In this document: piece after piece, positions 16,393 through 26,400 of the stretch
Position numbering within the stretch: the stretch's first letter is position 1
Layout: each line of letters begins with the position of its first letter
From: Spongiibacter sp. IMCC21906
GTDB taxonomy: Bacteria > Pseudomonadota > Gammaproteobacteria > Pseudomonadales > Spongiibacteraceae
Assembly (NCBI RefSeq): GCF_001010805.1
Contig: NZ_CP011477.1
Span: 2,908,501-2,972,500, forward strand
Length of the DNA stretch: 64,000 nt
Reading direction: 5' to 3'
Translations under genes and position numbers: made by a program
Notes under the pieces: generated by a model
What the model was told of the DNA's origin: nothing
The model's input: the letters and a program-made list of their open reading frames with translations, nothing else
Database searches by the model: none

Positions 16393-19242
16393 CTAAACTA
16401 AATTCTGTAAAAAACCATCGGTTTTCTCACGGCGCTCTGCAGCAATTTTCTCAGGGGTCACCACTTCAATAACTTCATCAGGGCTGATTTTAAACAGTGG
16501 CTGACCTTTCTTGATGATCACACCATCACCCTCTACCAGCACTTTTTCGACAGTACCGGCAAAGGGCGCCAACACCTTGTTGAACATTTTCATGACTTCA
16601 ACAATGTACAAGGTATCACCGGCTTCAAAGTGATCGCCTTCATTCACAAACACATCCATACCCGGCGCTTCACGTGGATAAAACATGCCGCCACTGAGCG
16701 CCAGTATTTCATCTGATTTGGCCGCTGGCGGTGGCACCAACACTTTGGCCATCCGTTTCTGCAGGCTCACATCGGTCAAGCGTTCGGGGATGGTAATACT
16801 CAAATCCGCATTGACGGCCAGCTCACAGAAGCCCGTTTGGGTCGGGATATGAGCCAGGATACTCAGCAGTTCAGTACCCGCCTGATAAGCAATATGCGCG
16901 CTCTGCGCCGCGGCCCACTCGTCTGCAGTCAAATCACCCGCTGGGGTATCAGCTGCCAACAGCGCAGCAATCTCTGGGTAGTTCTGGGTACCCAAGCGGC
17001 TTTCCAGCGCATCATAAAAGGCCAAAGCATCGCTGAGAATGTCGTGGTCGTGATCCCAAATCATGTATCGGGCGGGCTTACCCAGTTCATAATCCATATT
17101 GAGATAGTGATACAAGCGATCCAGCAGACGAATAGGATTTTGATGCCAAACCACCCCGTCCGCCGACAGCGTTAACGCGTCTTTGTGAACACTAATCCAA
17201 CCCGCCATGTAATGCGGTTCGTTAAACAAGCGTTCAAGGGGGCGAGTCAGCAACAATTGTTTGGCATTCAACACCTGGCGCCACACCCCAGCATTATCGG
17301 CATCAGCGACAGCATAGGTTTCGCAAATACGTTTGTAGGCGTATTCAAGGTCAATTTGTTGCGCCTGCTCTTTCAGTTCACCCACGGCTGTTAAATAGGG
17401 AACAATAAAATTAGTGGCAGGCCGGGCATTAATACCGTTGCCGATAAACCAGTGCAACAGGCCGTAATGAAACTCCAGGTTGGTGGACAAATCTTTGCCC
17501 CGCAATTCGGTCTGGCGCAGTATTTCTGCTAGGCGCTGGTAGCTATCCAGGCGACTGTTACCCGTGGTCAGCAACAAAGCGATATTGGAATCGTAGGCCC
17601 CTGCCAAGTGATACTTCATAAAGACATCAGTATCAGGGTTGTGGGTAGAAATACCCTGGTCATCGCGAATCTCACCCTCAACCGGGTTCGACCAGTTCTC
17701 GATAATCCCGCCGGCATGGGGCTGCAACGCTTGGTTGGTAGCATTCATGCGGGCTTCAACCGTATTCTTTTCCCGGAGTAAGCGGCTTGGTTTTGGCAGC
17801 GCCTTACCGTGGCGAGCCAACAACACCATAACCTCTACCAAGCTCTCGGCCACAAAATAATCGGCCGAATCATCGGGGTTACTAAACTTGAGCTTGTAGC
17901 AAAGCTCGGTGACCCGGTGCTCCACCTGAATACGCGTATTCATCTCCATAAAGTAGTGGGCTTCGCCATCGACGATGCATTCAAAAGTGCCCACCGAATC
18001 CAGCTTCACGGCCTCACCAAACACCGCACCTTCGTGCTCCATTTTTTGGAGAATCAACAGATCTTTTTTAAGCTGCTGCGCTTCCTCACTGAGTCCGGCC
18101 TGTTCCGCAGCAGCAATGGCCTCTTCCAGCTCTTCCTGGGTGACGGAAACTTCGAGTAGTTTCTGTTCATGCATTTGCAGTGAGCAATCACGACCGCCCA
18201 TGGTCATGCACCACTCGCCGTTACCCACCACCTGAATTTCCTGGTGTCGGGTGGTGTCAATGTTCATTTCAATCAGAACATTCTTATTGTCGCCTACACC
18301 ATTGGTTTTCAGCTCAATCAAACACTCTTTCACCAGCGCGGGCACACCGGCAGCAGCGTTGTCCACTTTCGCCTCAAGGCTGTCTCCGTCACAGGAATTG
18401 GCCGACTGCAAAATCCGCTGGCCCTTTCCCCCGCCACCGGCAATGGCTTTCAAACGAAAACGGTTATTGGGCTTCTCCGCCAACATCCGCTTGGCTTCAA
18501 CTTGCAGTGCCGCGCCAATATCGTCGGCATCAATAATGTCGATGCCCGCATTATAAGAAGCTGACAACAGCGCGAGGGCTTGCTCTTCTTCGTCTTTGCA
18601 GGCCGCAAAATCGACGTCGAGTTGATGATCTTTGGCGCATTTTTCCAAACCATCACGACCATATTTGGCAAACAGTGCCAGGCTAGTGGCGTTATTGACG
18701 CCGGGCGTCACCGAGACACCCGTCTCCAGTGCTGTGCGCTTGGCCTGGTCTTTCATGCCTGCCGAACGCTGGGTAAAAGAGCAGGGGCCGATAAAATTCA
18801 ACCCGGCCTCTTCCATGGCCTCGACCATTTCTGCATCTTCAGACATAAAGCCGTAGCCAGCAAAAATCGCGTTATACCCATTTTCATGCGCGATGCGAAT
18901 AATCTGCTGGATGCGCTTCTGACGCTCACTCTTGGTAACACCGCTGTAATCAGGTACGCGATGGATACGATTGGGATCTTTCAGACTGCGAAGCTCTGGT
19001 GCCAAAGCATTGGTGTAGGTAATCGAGTCTTTTTCTGACAATAAAATGCCATACTCGCTGATACCCATTTCCTCAAAGACATCAATAGCCTCTTTGCGGA
19101 TAGGGCCACGGCATATAATCAGGGGCTTGATATCACTGCAGTCAAAGCGGCGCACCCAAGCTGATGGGGCGTCGGCAAGCTGGCGATTGCGGTGAACCAG
19201 CGGATTGCTAAGGTAGTAACTATTACGGCGCACGTTCAACAT
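16393..19242 (-). CDS. Large biotin carboxylase-BCCP subunit of an acyl-CoA (propionyl-CoA-like) carboxylase
   Basis: This subunit carboxylates its own biotin using ATP and bicarbonate. It has 949 residues from the ATG at 19242, far longer than the usual 650-680. The N-terminal biotin-carboxylase fold precedes an ATP-grasp domain with GGGGKGQ near residue 270 and the catalytic MNTRIQVEHR near 435. A C-terminal biotinyl domain carries VEVMKMF, with the biotinylated Lys at 885. The extra length lies in an insertion before ATP-grasp and a ~200-residue segment between carboxylase core and biotin domain. A GTG at 19302 would add 20 residues and overlap the preceding gene. Co-transcribed with the carboxyltransferase (34 bp) and mce. 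Confidence 0.9.
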   Translation of the reverse strand: MLNVRRNSYYLSNPLVHRNRQLADAPSAWVRRFDCSDIKPLIICRGPIRKEAIDVFEEMGISEYGILLSEKDSITYTNALAPELRSLKDPNRIHRVPDYSGVTKSERQKRIQQIIRIAHENGYNAIFAGYGFMSEDAEMVEAMEEAGLNFIGPCSFTQRSAGMKDQAKRTALETGVSVTPGVNNATSLALFAKYGRDGLEKCAKDHQLDVDFAACKDEEEQALALLSASYNAGIDIIDADDIGAALQVEAKRMLAEKPNNRFRLKAIAGGGGKGQRILQSANSCDGDSLEAKVDNAAAGVPALVKECLIELKTNGVGDNKNVLIEMNIDTTRHQEIQVVGNGEWCMTMGGRDCSLQMHEQKLLEVSVTQEELEEAIAAAEQAGLSEEAQQLKKDLLILQKMEHEGAVFGEAVKLDSVGTFECIVDGEAHYFMEMNTRIQVEHRVTELCYKLKFSNPDDSADYFVAESLVEVMVLLARHGKALPKPSRLLREKNTVEARMNATNQALQPHAGGIIENWSNPVEGEIRDDQGISTHNPDTDVFMKYHLAGAYDSNIALLLTTGNSRLDSYQRLAEILRQTELRGKDLSTNLEFHYGLLHWFIGNGINARPATNFIVPYLTAVGELKEQAQQIDLEYAYKRICETYAVADADNAGVWRQVLNAKQLLLTRPLERLFNEPHYMAGWISVHKDALTLSADGVVWHQNPIRLLDRLYHYLNMDYELGKPARYMIWDHDHDILSDALAFYDALESRLGTQNYPEIAALLAADTPAGDLTADEWAAAQSAHIAYQAGTELLSILAHIPTQTGFCELAVNADLSITIPERLTDVSLQKRMAKVLVPPPAAKSDEILALSGGMFYPREAPGMDVFVNEGDHFEAGDTLYIVEVMKMFNKVLAPFAGTVEKVLVEGDGVIIKKGQPLFKISPDEVIEVVTPEKIAAERREKTDGFLQNLV

Positions 19243-19276
19243 CCTCGTGAAAAATTCGTCGTTGGGCTGGCAGGCA

Positions 19277-21010
19277 TTAATGGAATTCGCGCTGAACACC
19301 ACTCATAGGTGCAGGCGTATAACCTTTCAGGTGGAGTTCTAGCTGTTCGCCTAATACTTTGCGCAGCTCCGAGGGCATGACGATTTGAGAGATGGAGCCC
19401 AAACTGAGGGCTTCATTGGGATTCATTAACTCGCGCTCATAACGTTGGCTAAGCAGCGCTTCTTCTTGTTTTTGCCACTCACCCACAGCCGTTTTGGCTG
19501 CTGCCGCGGCATCGGCTTCAGACATACCCGCCGCCCTATTTTGCTCGGTGGCTTTTTCAATGCGGCCTTTGATGCTGTTGCGAATATTGCGCACTTCATC
19601 TTTGTACACATATTCCACCCCGGCCGGTCCCATCACCGCCAAACGCGTGGTGGGCAGCGCACAGACAAAGTCAGCTCCTGTTGGGTAGTTATTGAATGAG
19701 GCGTAAGCACCGCCGTAAGCATTGCGAACAATCAACAAAAATCGCGGTGTACGCAGATCAATAATGGCGTCGAGCATGGCGCGGCCTGCTTGTACAATGC
19801 CCCCCGCTTCCTGCTCGCGACCAGGCAAAAAGCCGGTGGTGTCTTCCATAAAGATCACCGGAATATTGTAGATATTACAAAAACGGATAAAACGGGCATT
19901 TTTATAGGCCGCATCAATGTCTATCTGCCCGGACGCGACGGCAGAATTATTGCCTACAAACCCCACCACATTACCGCCCATCCGGCCCAGTGCACAGATT
20001 GTATTGCGCGCGCGCTCAGGCTGAATTTCGAAGTAATCGCCATGATCACACAGTTGCTGAATAATGATGCTGATATCAAAGGGGGTATTAAAACCCGTGG
20101 GACTGTTAAAGGCTTTTTTCAGCAGCAGATCGACATCCCAGGTTTTGCGGTGAAGAGGGTCTGACGTAGGCTGAAATGGCGGCGCAACACCGGCGTTGTC
20201 TGGCAGGTAGTTGAGCAATTCTTTCACCTTAAGCAACGCAGAGACTTCGTCGGGCACGACAAAGTCAGTAACACCGCTGCGGCTGTGGACAGACGGACCA
20301 CCCAACTCATCAGCCGTAACGTCTTCGCCCAGCACAGACTTCACCACACCGGGGCCCGTTAAGCCAAAAAAAGTCTCGTTGGGTTGAATAATAAAGGAGC
20401 CTTGTCGGGGCAAATATGAGCCACCCCCGGCGTTATAACCAAACATGCACATAATGGATGGCACCACACCATTGATCTTACGCAGTGCGGTAAAGGCTTC
20501 CGCGTAGCCATCCAGGCCACCCACCCCCGCTGGGATATAAGCCCCGGCAGAGTCATTCATGCCCACCAGTGGAATGCCCAGCTTGCCAGCCATGGAAAAC
20601 AGTCGAGCCAGTTTGCTGCCGTTGGTGGCATCCATGGAACCGGCGCGGACGGTGAAGTCATGGCCATAAACGGCCACATCACGACCATTGACCTTAACAA
20701 TCGCCGTCACCAGCGACGCACCATCTAAATTGGGGCCCCAGTTTTGGTACAGAATTTTAGGGTCGGAGCCTTTGTCCGCCAGCACTTGCATGCGCTCCCA
20801 AACCGTCATCCGTTTTTTGGCGTGTTGCTTTTGAATGCTGCTGACCCCAGCCGCCCGAACAGGGCGCTCTTGCAGGTCATAGCCCGACTTCAGGGCGGCT
20901 TCGTATACACCAGGGTCATAGTCGATTTGCCCCGGCACGGTAAACTCCATTTCCTGCTTTTGCGAAAAAGGGTTATTCAGTGAAGGTGTTATGGGAGATT
21001 TATCGGCCAT
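19277..21010 (-). CDS. Acyl-CoA carboxylase, carboxyltransferase (beta) subunit
   Basis: This 577-residue subunit transfers CO2 from carboxybiotin to an acyl-CoA. Both crotonase-like halves are present: the N-half with [21 protein letters not shown] and [15 protein letters not shown], the C-half with [19 protein letters not shown] and [11 protein letters not shown], which line the acyl-CoA and biotin sites. Propionyl-, methylcrotonyl- and geranyl-CoA carboxylases share this layout. The operon partner mce favours propionyl-CoA, but the long partner subunit leaves another substrate possible. The ATG at 21010 is preferred to a TTG at 21019. First gene of the carboxylase-mce operon; a 437-bp leader precedes it. 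Confidence 0.92.
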   Translation of the reverse strand: MADKSPITPSLNNPFSQKQEMEFTVPGQIDYDPGVYEAALKSGYDLQERPVRAAGVSSIQKQHAKKRMTVWERMQVLADKGSDPKILYQNWGPNLDGASLVTAIVKVNGRDVAVYGHDFTVRAGSMDATNGSKLARLFSMAGKLGIPLVGMNDSAGAYIPAGVGGLDGYAEAFTALRKINGVVPSIMCMFGYNAGGGSYLPRQGSFIIQPNETFFGLTGPGVVKSVLGEDVTADELGGPSVHSRSGVTDFVVPDEVSALLKVKELLNYLPDNAGVAPPFQPTSDPLHRKTWDVDLLLKKAFNSPTGFNTPFDISIIIQQLCDHGDYFEIQPERARNTICALGRMGGNVVGFVGNNSAVASGQIDIDAAYKNARFIRFCNIYNIPVIFMEDTTGFLPGREQEAGGIVQAGRAMLDAIIDLRTPRFLLIVRNAYGGAYASFNNYPTGADFVCALPTTRLAVMGPAGVEYVYKDEVRNIRNSIKGRIEKATEQNRAAGMSEADAAAAAKTAVGEWQKQEEALLSQRYERELMNPNEALSLGSISQIVMPSELRKVLGEQLELHLKGYTPAPMSGVQREFH

Positions 21011-21447
21011 ACTTATCAATTCCAGTCAGTGCGATAATTTTTAGTATTTCTTGTTGGCTAGACCGACGCTTTCTGCAGGCTGAATAAGATTAGCGTCGAA
21101 ACAAACAACAAGCTGCATTTTCTAACACTGCGTGTGCGGTAGAAGGTTTATCCATTCTTTATAATCCTGCTCACCCTAGAGTACATAATTTAAGGGAGAG
21201 ACACATCGCAGAGCCTGTGCATTTATCCAGACTTATTCTCTGCGAGGACTCTTTTATCAACAATGATAAGCGCTAACAAATATTTTGACATATCGTTACA
21301 AGGCATGGGCGAACTTCCAAGCCGGTACAGCGCAACCCCCAAAAGCACACTCACCTCAGGGAGATTGGTCTAAAACATGAAATTTCGAGGATTTTAGTAG
21401 AACTTATGCAGATTTAAGATTGTTTAAGCCATGTTACATAACACAGC
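21011..21447. other. Intergenic region between carboxylase and MFS genes
   Basis: These 437 bp must hold the promoter of the carboxylase operon. A dyad TTATCA-ACAA-TGATAA (21254-21269) is the only symmetrical element noticed, about 245 bp upstream of the carboxyltransferase start. No coding frame is credible. Confidence 0.5.
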
Positions 21448-22677
21448 TTAAGCCACTTGCTCGCGACGAACTTGGCCATCGACATTAGGCAGCGCCAAAC
21501 AACTTACCGCCGCGGCTAAAATCAAGCCACCACTTACCAACAGCGGTAAACTATAGCTGGAGGATGCATCACGCAGCTCGCCAACAACATAGGGGCTTAC
21601 ACCATAACCCAGTGCAAAAACACTGTATTGCCAGCCATAAATAGCACCATAATGGCGAGCCCCAAAATAACTCATGGTGAGATAGGCCAGTAGATCAATC
21701 TCAGCACCTGCAGCCAGGCCAAGCAGCGCCACCGCAATATAACCGGTAAGCAAACCATATTGCCAAAGCATAAAAATGCCACATGACGCCAATACCAAAA
21801 CGGCTATCGTGACTAACACCGTCGGCAAACGATCCAGCACATAGCCAATCAATAGTCGCCCCACAACACTTGCCAAGCCAACCGTAGAAGCCATTTTGGT
21901 GGCCTCGATTGCCGTGCCCCCCAAGTCCATAAAAAGTGGCAGCAAATGCACCACCACTCCGGCAATGCCGCAAGCCATGGCAAACGACATCCACGTCAGC
22001 AACCAGTAACTGCGAGTTTTTCTGGCTTGGGCATGACTATAGCCCCCACATTCGTCTGCACTGACACTCACCGCCACGACACTCGACGTAGTGGTGTCTC
22101 TAAATCCCAACCAGACAATCGGCGCGGCCAACGCAGCAACGGCTGCCAAGGCCAAATAGGCTTCCCGCCAGCCGTAATACGTAATCATCCAAGTGACCAG
22201 CTGGGGCACCCAAAAACCGGCAATACCCGCCCCAGTTAGCGCGATGCCCAAGGCAATTCCACGGGCGGCATTAAAATTAGTGGTGATGGGGCGCACCATG
22301 GCGATAGGCGTTGAGCCTACCCCGACAATGGCGATACAAAAATAACCGATCCAAAAGTGGCTTAAGGTTTCCATTCTGGACACAACTACCACGGCGATGG
22401 CATAAGCTAGCAAGCTCAAGCTCCCCACCTTGCCCGCCCCGTATTTATCACAGAGCTTGCCCGCCAAGGTGCCACTGATAAAAACGGCTAAGGTAAGAAA
22501 CGTTGCGCCAAGAGAGATGTCACCCCGGCTCCAGTCAAACTCCTTTTGCAATGCGGGAATAAACGCACCCAGACTATAAAACATGGTGGCGGTCATACCC
22601 GCCGTTAAGCCGATGGCAGAGGCGTATAACAGACGCTGCAATTGAAACAGTTCTTTGCACTGAGCTTTGGTCAGCAT
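21448..22677 (-). CDS. Major facilitator superfamily transporter
   Basis: A 409-residue inner-membrane protein with about 12 hydrophobic helices in two six-helix halves. The loop-2/3 motif GKLCDKYGAGKVG follows the second helix, and VGRLLIGYVLDRLPTVL is its second-half counterpart. FDWSRGDISLGATF after helix 1 is typical of the monocarboxylate/oxalate-formate branch of MFS. It probably imports or exports an organic acid linked to the catabolic cluster; direction and substrate are not visible. AAAGGAAAA precedes the ATG. It is 37 bp downstream of the GST-like gene and is likely co-transcribed with it. Confidence 0.9.
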   Translation of the reverse strand: MLTKAQCKELFQLQRLLYASAIGLTAGMTATMFYSLGAFIPALQKEFDWSRGDISLGATFLTLAVFISGTLAGKLCDKYGAGKVGSLSLLAYAIAVVVVSRMETLSHFWIGYFCIAIVGVGSTPIAMVRPITTNFNAARGIALGIALTGAGIAGFWVPQLVTWMITYYGWREAYLALAAVAALAAPIVWLGFRDTTTSSVVAVSVSADECGGYSHAQARKTRSYWLLTWMSFAMACGIAGVVVHLLPLFMDLGGTAIEATKMASTVGLASVVGRLLIGYVLDRLPTVLVTIAVLVLASCGIFMLWQYGLLTGYIAVALLGLAAGAEIDLLAYLTMSYFGARHYGAIYGWQYSVFALGYGVSPYVVGELRDASSSYSLPLLVSGGLILAAAVSCLALPNVDGQVRREQVA

Positions 22678-22714
22678 ACTTTTTCCTTTAACACAGCGAA
22701 GCCTATCGTTGCTG

Positions 22715-23383
22715 TTAGCGTGCCGCGGCCTCGGCGGCTTTTTTATTTAGGTAGGCCGTCATAGCCTCATCTCGCTGGCTGCACAATACATTGACAAAAT
22801 CCAGCCTGCCAATTTTCAGCATTAATTTTTTCAGCAGCGGCTTGGCTTCGGTGATGCTCCAGTTATATTGTGATTCTGTCACCCTGCCAGCCAAGGCCAG
22901 CGAAAAGTAAGTGTAGAACTCAGCAGCGTTTGGCGCTCCATCTTGGGGATAATCCTTATCGGCCAAAATCAGCTCGGCCGCGATCAAGCCCCGCTCCATT
23001 ACCGGCCGCACTTCGTCAATGTGAAGCGGGTCATTGTCCATAAACCAAAAAACACCGGGGAATAAACGGCGGGCGGGAGACTCAACATACAGCTCAATAA
23101 ACTTCATTAATTGCCGTTGCCTGGCCCGTTGCAGTGCGGTGCCAGGAAACAGTTTGGGACCGGCAAAGACCTCATCAAAGTATTCAACAATCGCCGAAGT
23201 CTCCGAGAGATTAACCTCCTCATGCTTTATATAAGGAATTTTGCCCATCGGGCTGCGCTGCAGAAACGCCGAGTCGCGGGAGGCCGGAACCGCCTCTCCC
23301 ACGTACCCAAGCTGCTTGTATTCTGCGGCCGCCACAACCGTGTTATAGCAATTGCTGACCGGCGAACCGTAAATACCTATCAT
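22715..23383 (-). CDS. Glutathione S-transferase family protein
   Basis: A 222-residue protein with an N-terminal thioredoxin-like domain (IYGSPVSNCYNTVVAAAEY; then SPMGKIPYI and the glutathione gamma-glutamyl site SETSAIVEYFDEV) and an all-helical C-terminal half. The SPVSNC loop contains the candidate catalytic Ser or Cys. Bacterial members conjugate glutathione to electrophiles, isomerise or reduce. Being between an oxidoreductase and a transporter, it may protect against or transform a reactive catabolic intermediate. The exact class is not recognisable from sequence. Stop and start spacings (60 and 37 bp) suggest the same transcript as its neighbours, although a hairpin lies between it and the upstream gene. 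Confidence 0.85.
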   Translation of the reverse strand: MIGIYGSPVSNCYNTVVAAAEYKQLGYVGEAVPASRDSAFLQRSPMGKIPYIKHEEVNLSETSAIVEYFDEVFAGPKLFPGTALQRARQRQLMKFIELYVESPARRLFPGVFWFMDNDPLHIDEVRPVMERGLIAAELILADKDYPQDGAPNAAEFYTYFSLALAGRVTESQYNWSITEAKPLLKKLMLKIGRLDFVNVLCSQRDEAMTAYLNKKAAEAAAR

Positions 23384-23404
23384 AGTTTTATCTCTTTTAT
23401 TATC

Positions 23405-23428
23405 GCTGGCAGATTCATATCTGCCAGC
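23405..23428 (-). terminator. Hairpin between 2-oxoacid oxidoreductase and GST genes
   Basis: Perfect 10-bp arms GCTGGCAGAT/ATCTGCCAGC with a TCAT loop lie 15 bp past the oxidoreductase stop codon and 21 bp before the GST start. On the minus strand an A/T-rich tail without a T-run follows, so it may attenuate rather than stop transcription. Confidence 0.5.
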
Positions 23429-23443
23429 AGTGGCTTACAACGA

Positions 23444-26400
23444 TCAAGCCTGAGGCTCAAACACCTCCACAGAATCCACAGCAATTAAATTTGCAGCCTC
23501 GGGATCAACTCCGGCATTTTCAAACTGCTTCCAAAGTCGAGCCTGAGAACGGCGTACCGTTTTTACGTGCTGCTCTTTGATATGGCCAAAACCGCGAATA
23601 TGCTCAGGAATCGCCGCAATTTCCACTGCGGTATCATAGGTGTCAGCGTCAATCTCAGTACATAATTTTGCAACCGTTTGAAAATACTCTTCAATCAAAG
23701 CCCGCTCCATTTTACGCTCAGCGGTATAGCCAAACACATCCAAAGCGGTGCCACGCAAAAACTTCAGCTTGGCCAATAACTTGAATGAAAACATCATCCA
23801 GCTACCGTATTCCTTCTTGCGGGGCAAGCCACTGTAGGCATCCGTTTTGGATAACAACGGCGGTGCCAGATTGAACTTCAGTTTCATATTGCCCTGAAAG
23901 GTTTCTTTTAACTGACGCATAAATTCAGGGGCAGTATAAAGCCGAGCCACTTCGTACTCGTCCTTATAGGCCATTAATTTAGCGCCATAGCGGGCAACTG
24001 TTTTAGAAAGCGCCTGATTCTTCTCGGGGAACCGCGCATCCACTGCCACCACAGAGTCCACCAGCGCCTTATAGCGACTTGCATACGAGGCATCTTGATA
24101 GTTTTCAAGCAATGCCATTCGATGGGCCACAATGTCATCGAGCGCTTCTAAACGCTCAATAGGAGCCGTGTTGTTAACACTGTTTAGCAGGGCTTCAATC
24201 TTTTCAGGTGCATGCACACACAGACGCCCCAAATTGAAGGCCTCTAAATTAAACTTCACCGCCACACCATTAATTTCAATGGCTCGCTCAATAGCGGCCA
24301 CTGACAAAGGCAACAACCCCAGTTGAGTGGCATAGCCCACCAGCATCATATTGGCGGCAATAGAGTCACCGGACAACGTTTGGCCCAAGCCACTTGCATC
24401 AAGCGGATGAACAGCATCGTTACCCACCATATTGATAAAACGTTCCAGTAGCTCCCGGCTGCTAAATTGCATATCCGGATTTTTCTGAAAGGCCGCCGTG
24501 GGCATGACTTTGGTATTGGCCACAATCTTGGACATGTGCTGATTCACCGCCAGCAAGGGTTCGGCAGATTGCGCCGCGACCATATCAAAAGCCAGAACCA
24601 AATCTGCTTCACCCGCACCCAAGCGCTGAGAACCGATATTGTCTCTGGTCTCAGCAATACGTAAATGACTGTAAACCGCACCGTTCTTTTGCGACAAACC
24701 AGTCATATCAAATACCGATGATTGCTTGTGCTCCAAATGTGCCGCCATCGCCAGTACCGCGCCCACGGTCACAACACCGGTGCCACCGATACCCGAAATC
24801 ATCACACCGTAGCTATTCACAATTACAGGATGCTGGGGTTCGGGAATATCCGCAAACAAACCGCTACCCAGGTCGGCTTTCTCCGGCTTACGAGGCTCGC
24901 CACCCAATACCGTTACAAAGCTGGGACAAAAACCTTTAACGCAACTGTAGTCCTTATTGCAATTAGACTGATCTACCGCTCGCTTGCGGCCCAGCTCGGT
25001 TTCTTTTGGTACCAGACTGACGCAATTGGACTGCACCGAGCAATCACCGCAGCCTTCGCATACGGCAGGGTTGATAAACATGCGTTTTGCCGGATCAGGA
25101 AAATTGCCCCGTTTACGACGGCGACGTTTTTCGGCCGCGCAGGTTTGTTCATAAATTAAGACCGTTAACCCCGGCACCTTGCGAAGACGATCCTGTACCT
25201 CTTGAAGATCATCACGGTGATGCACTTTAACCCCAGGCGCTAATTTACTGGCGGGGCCAAAAAGCTCAGGCCGATCACTGACCACCACGCACTCATTGGC
25301 CCCTTCTGCCAACACCTGATGGCTGATTTCACCGACAGATAGATTGCCCTCAACAGGTTGTCCACCCGTCATCGCCACAGCATCGTTAAACAAAATTTTA
25401 TAAGTGATATTTTGGCCAGAAGCCGAGGCAGCTCGAATAGCTAATAAACCCGAGTGATAATACGTCCCGTCTCCCATATTCTGGAAAATATGCGGCAGCT
25501 TGGTGAAATGCGCCAGACCAATCCACTGGCCACCCTCGCCCCCCATATGGGTGTTGGGCATCATATAGTCATGATGATACAAGGCCATAGAATGGCAACC
25601 AATGCCACCAGCAGAATAGCTGCCATCAGGTTTTTTCAAGCTGGAGTTATGGGGACAACCCGAGCAAAAGAAGGGTGAGCGGGCAATGGGGGCGACGGAG
25701 TTTTTCTCCGAAAAAGCCTGTTCAGCTCGAATAATATCTGCCCGGGTTTTTAAATCTTCGTCAACCATCTCAGCCCGCAGCATACGCTGGAATACCGCCA
25801 ATGCGACCTCAGATTGGGTGAGCTGTATATCTTCAGGCAGCAAAAATTTACCCTGATCATCTTGCTTGCCACTGATACGTGGAGCATCGACACTGCCATA
25901 GAGAATGCTGGTTGCCTGGGGCTGAACCACTTCTCGCTTCTCTTCTACAAACAGCAGCTCTTCATGACCTTTGGCAAAATCTTTTAGACCTTCGGGTTCC
26001 AATGGCCAAACACAACCCACCTGATATACCGAGATACCCAGTGCTTTGGCACGCTCAGTATTAATACCCAGCTTGGTCAATGCTTGCATGACATCTTGGG
26101 TGGCCTTACCGGCGGTCACAATCCCTAGCTTGCGCTTGGGCGCATCAATTAACACCCGATCAATATTGTTAGCCCGCACAAATTTATGCACCAAAGGAAT
26201 ACGATAGCGCGTTACCACCACATCACTGCGCAGCCGGTCAATATGGGTTGAAACGAAATGCACCCCCTCCTCTGGCAACTCGCCTTTATCAGGATAGATA
26301 AACTGGTAGCGAGAGGTATCCACATCCACCGTGGCGGTAAGTTCCAAGGTTTCGTTGGTGGCCTTAAAACCCGTGTACAGGCCAGAATAACGGGACATGG

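Noticed and set aside
16393-19302. Reading the biotin carboxylase as two genes joined by frameshift
   Set aside because: The frame is continuous from the N-terminal domain through ATP-grasp to the biotin domain, without internal stops.
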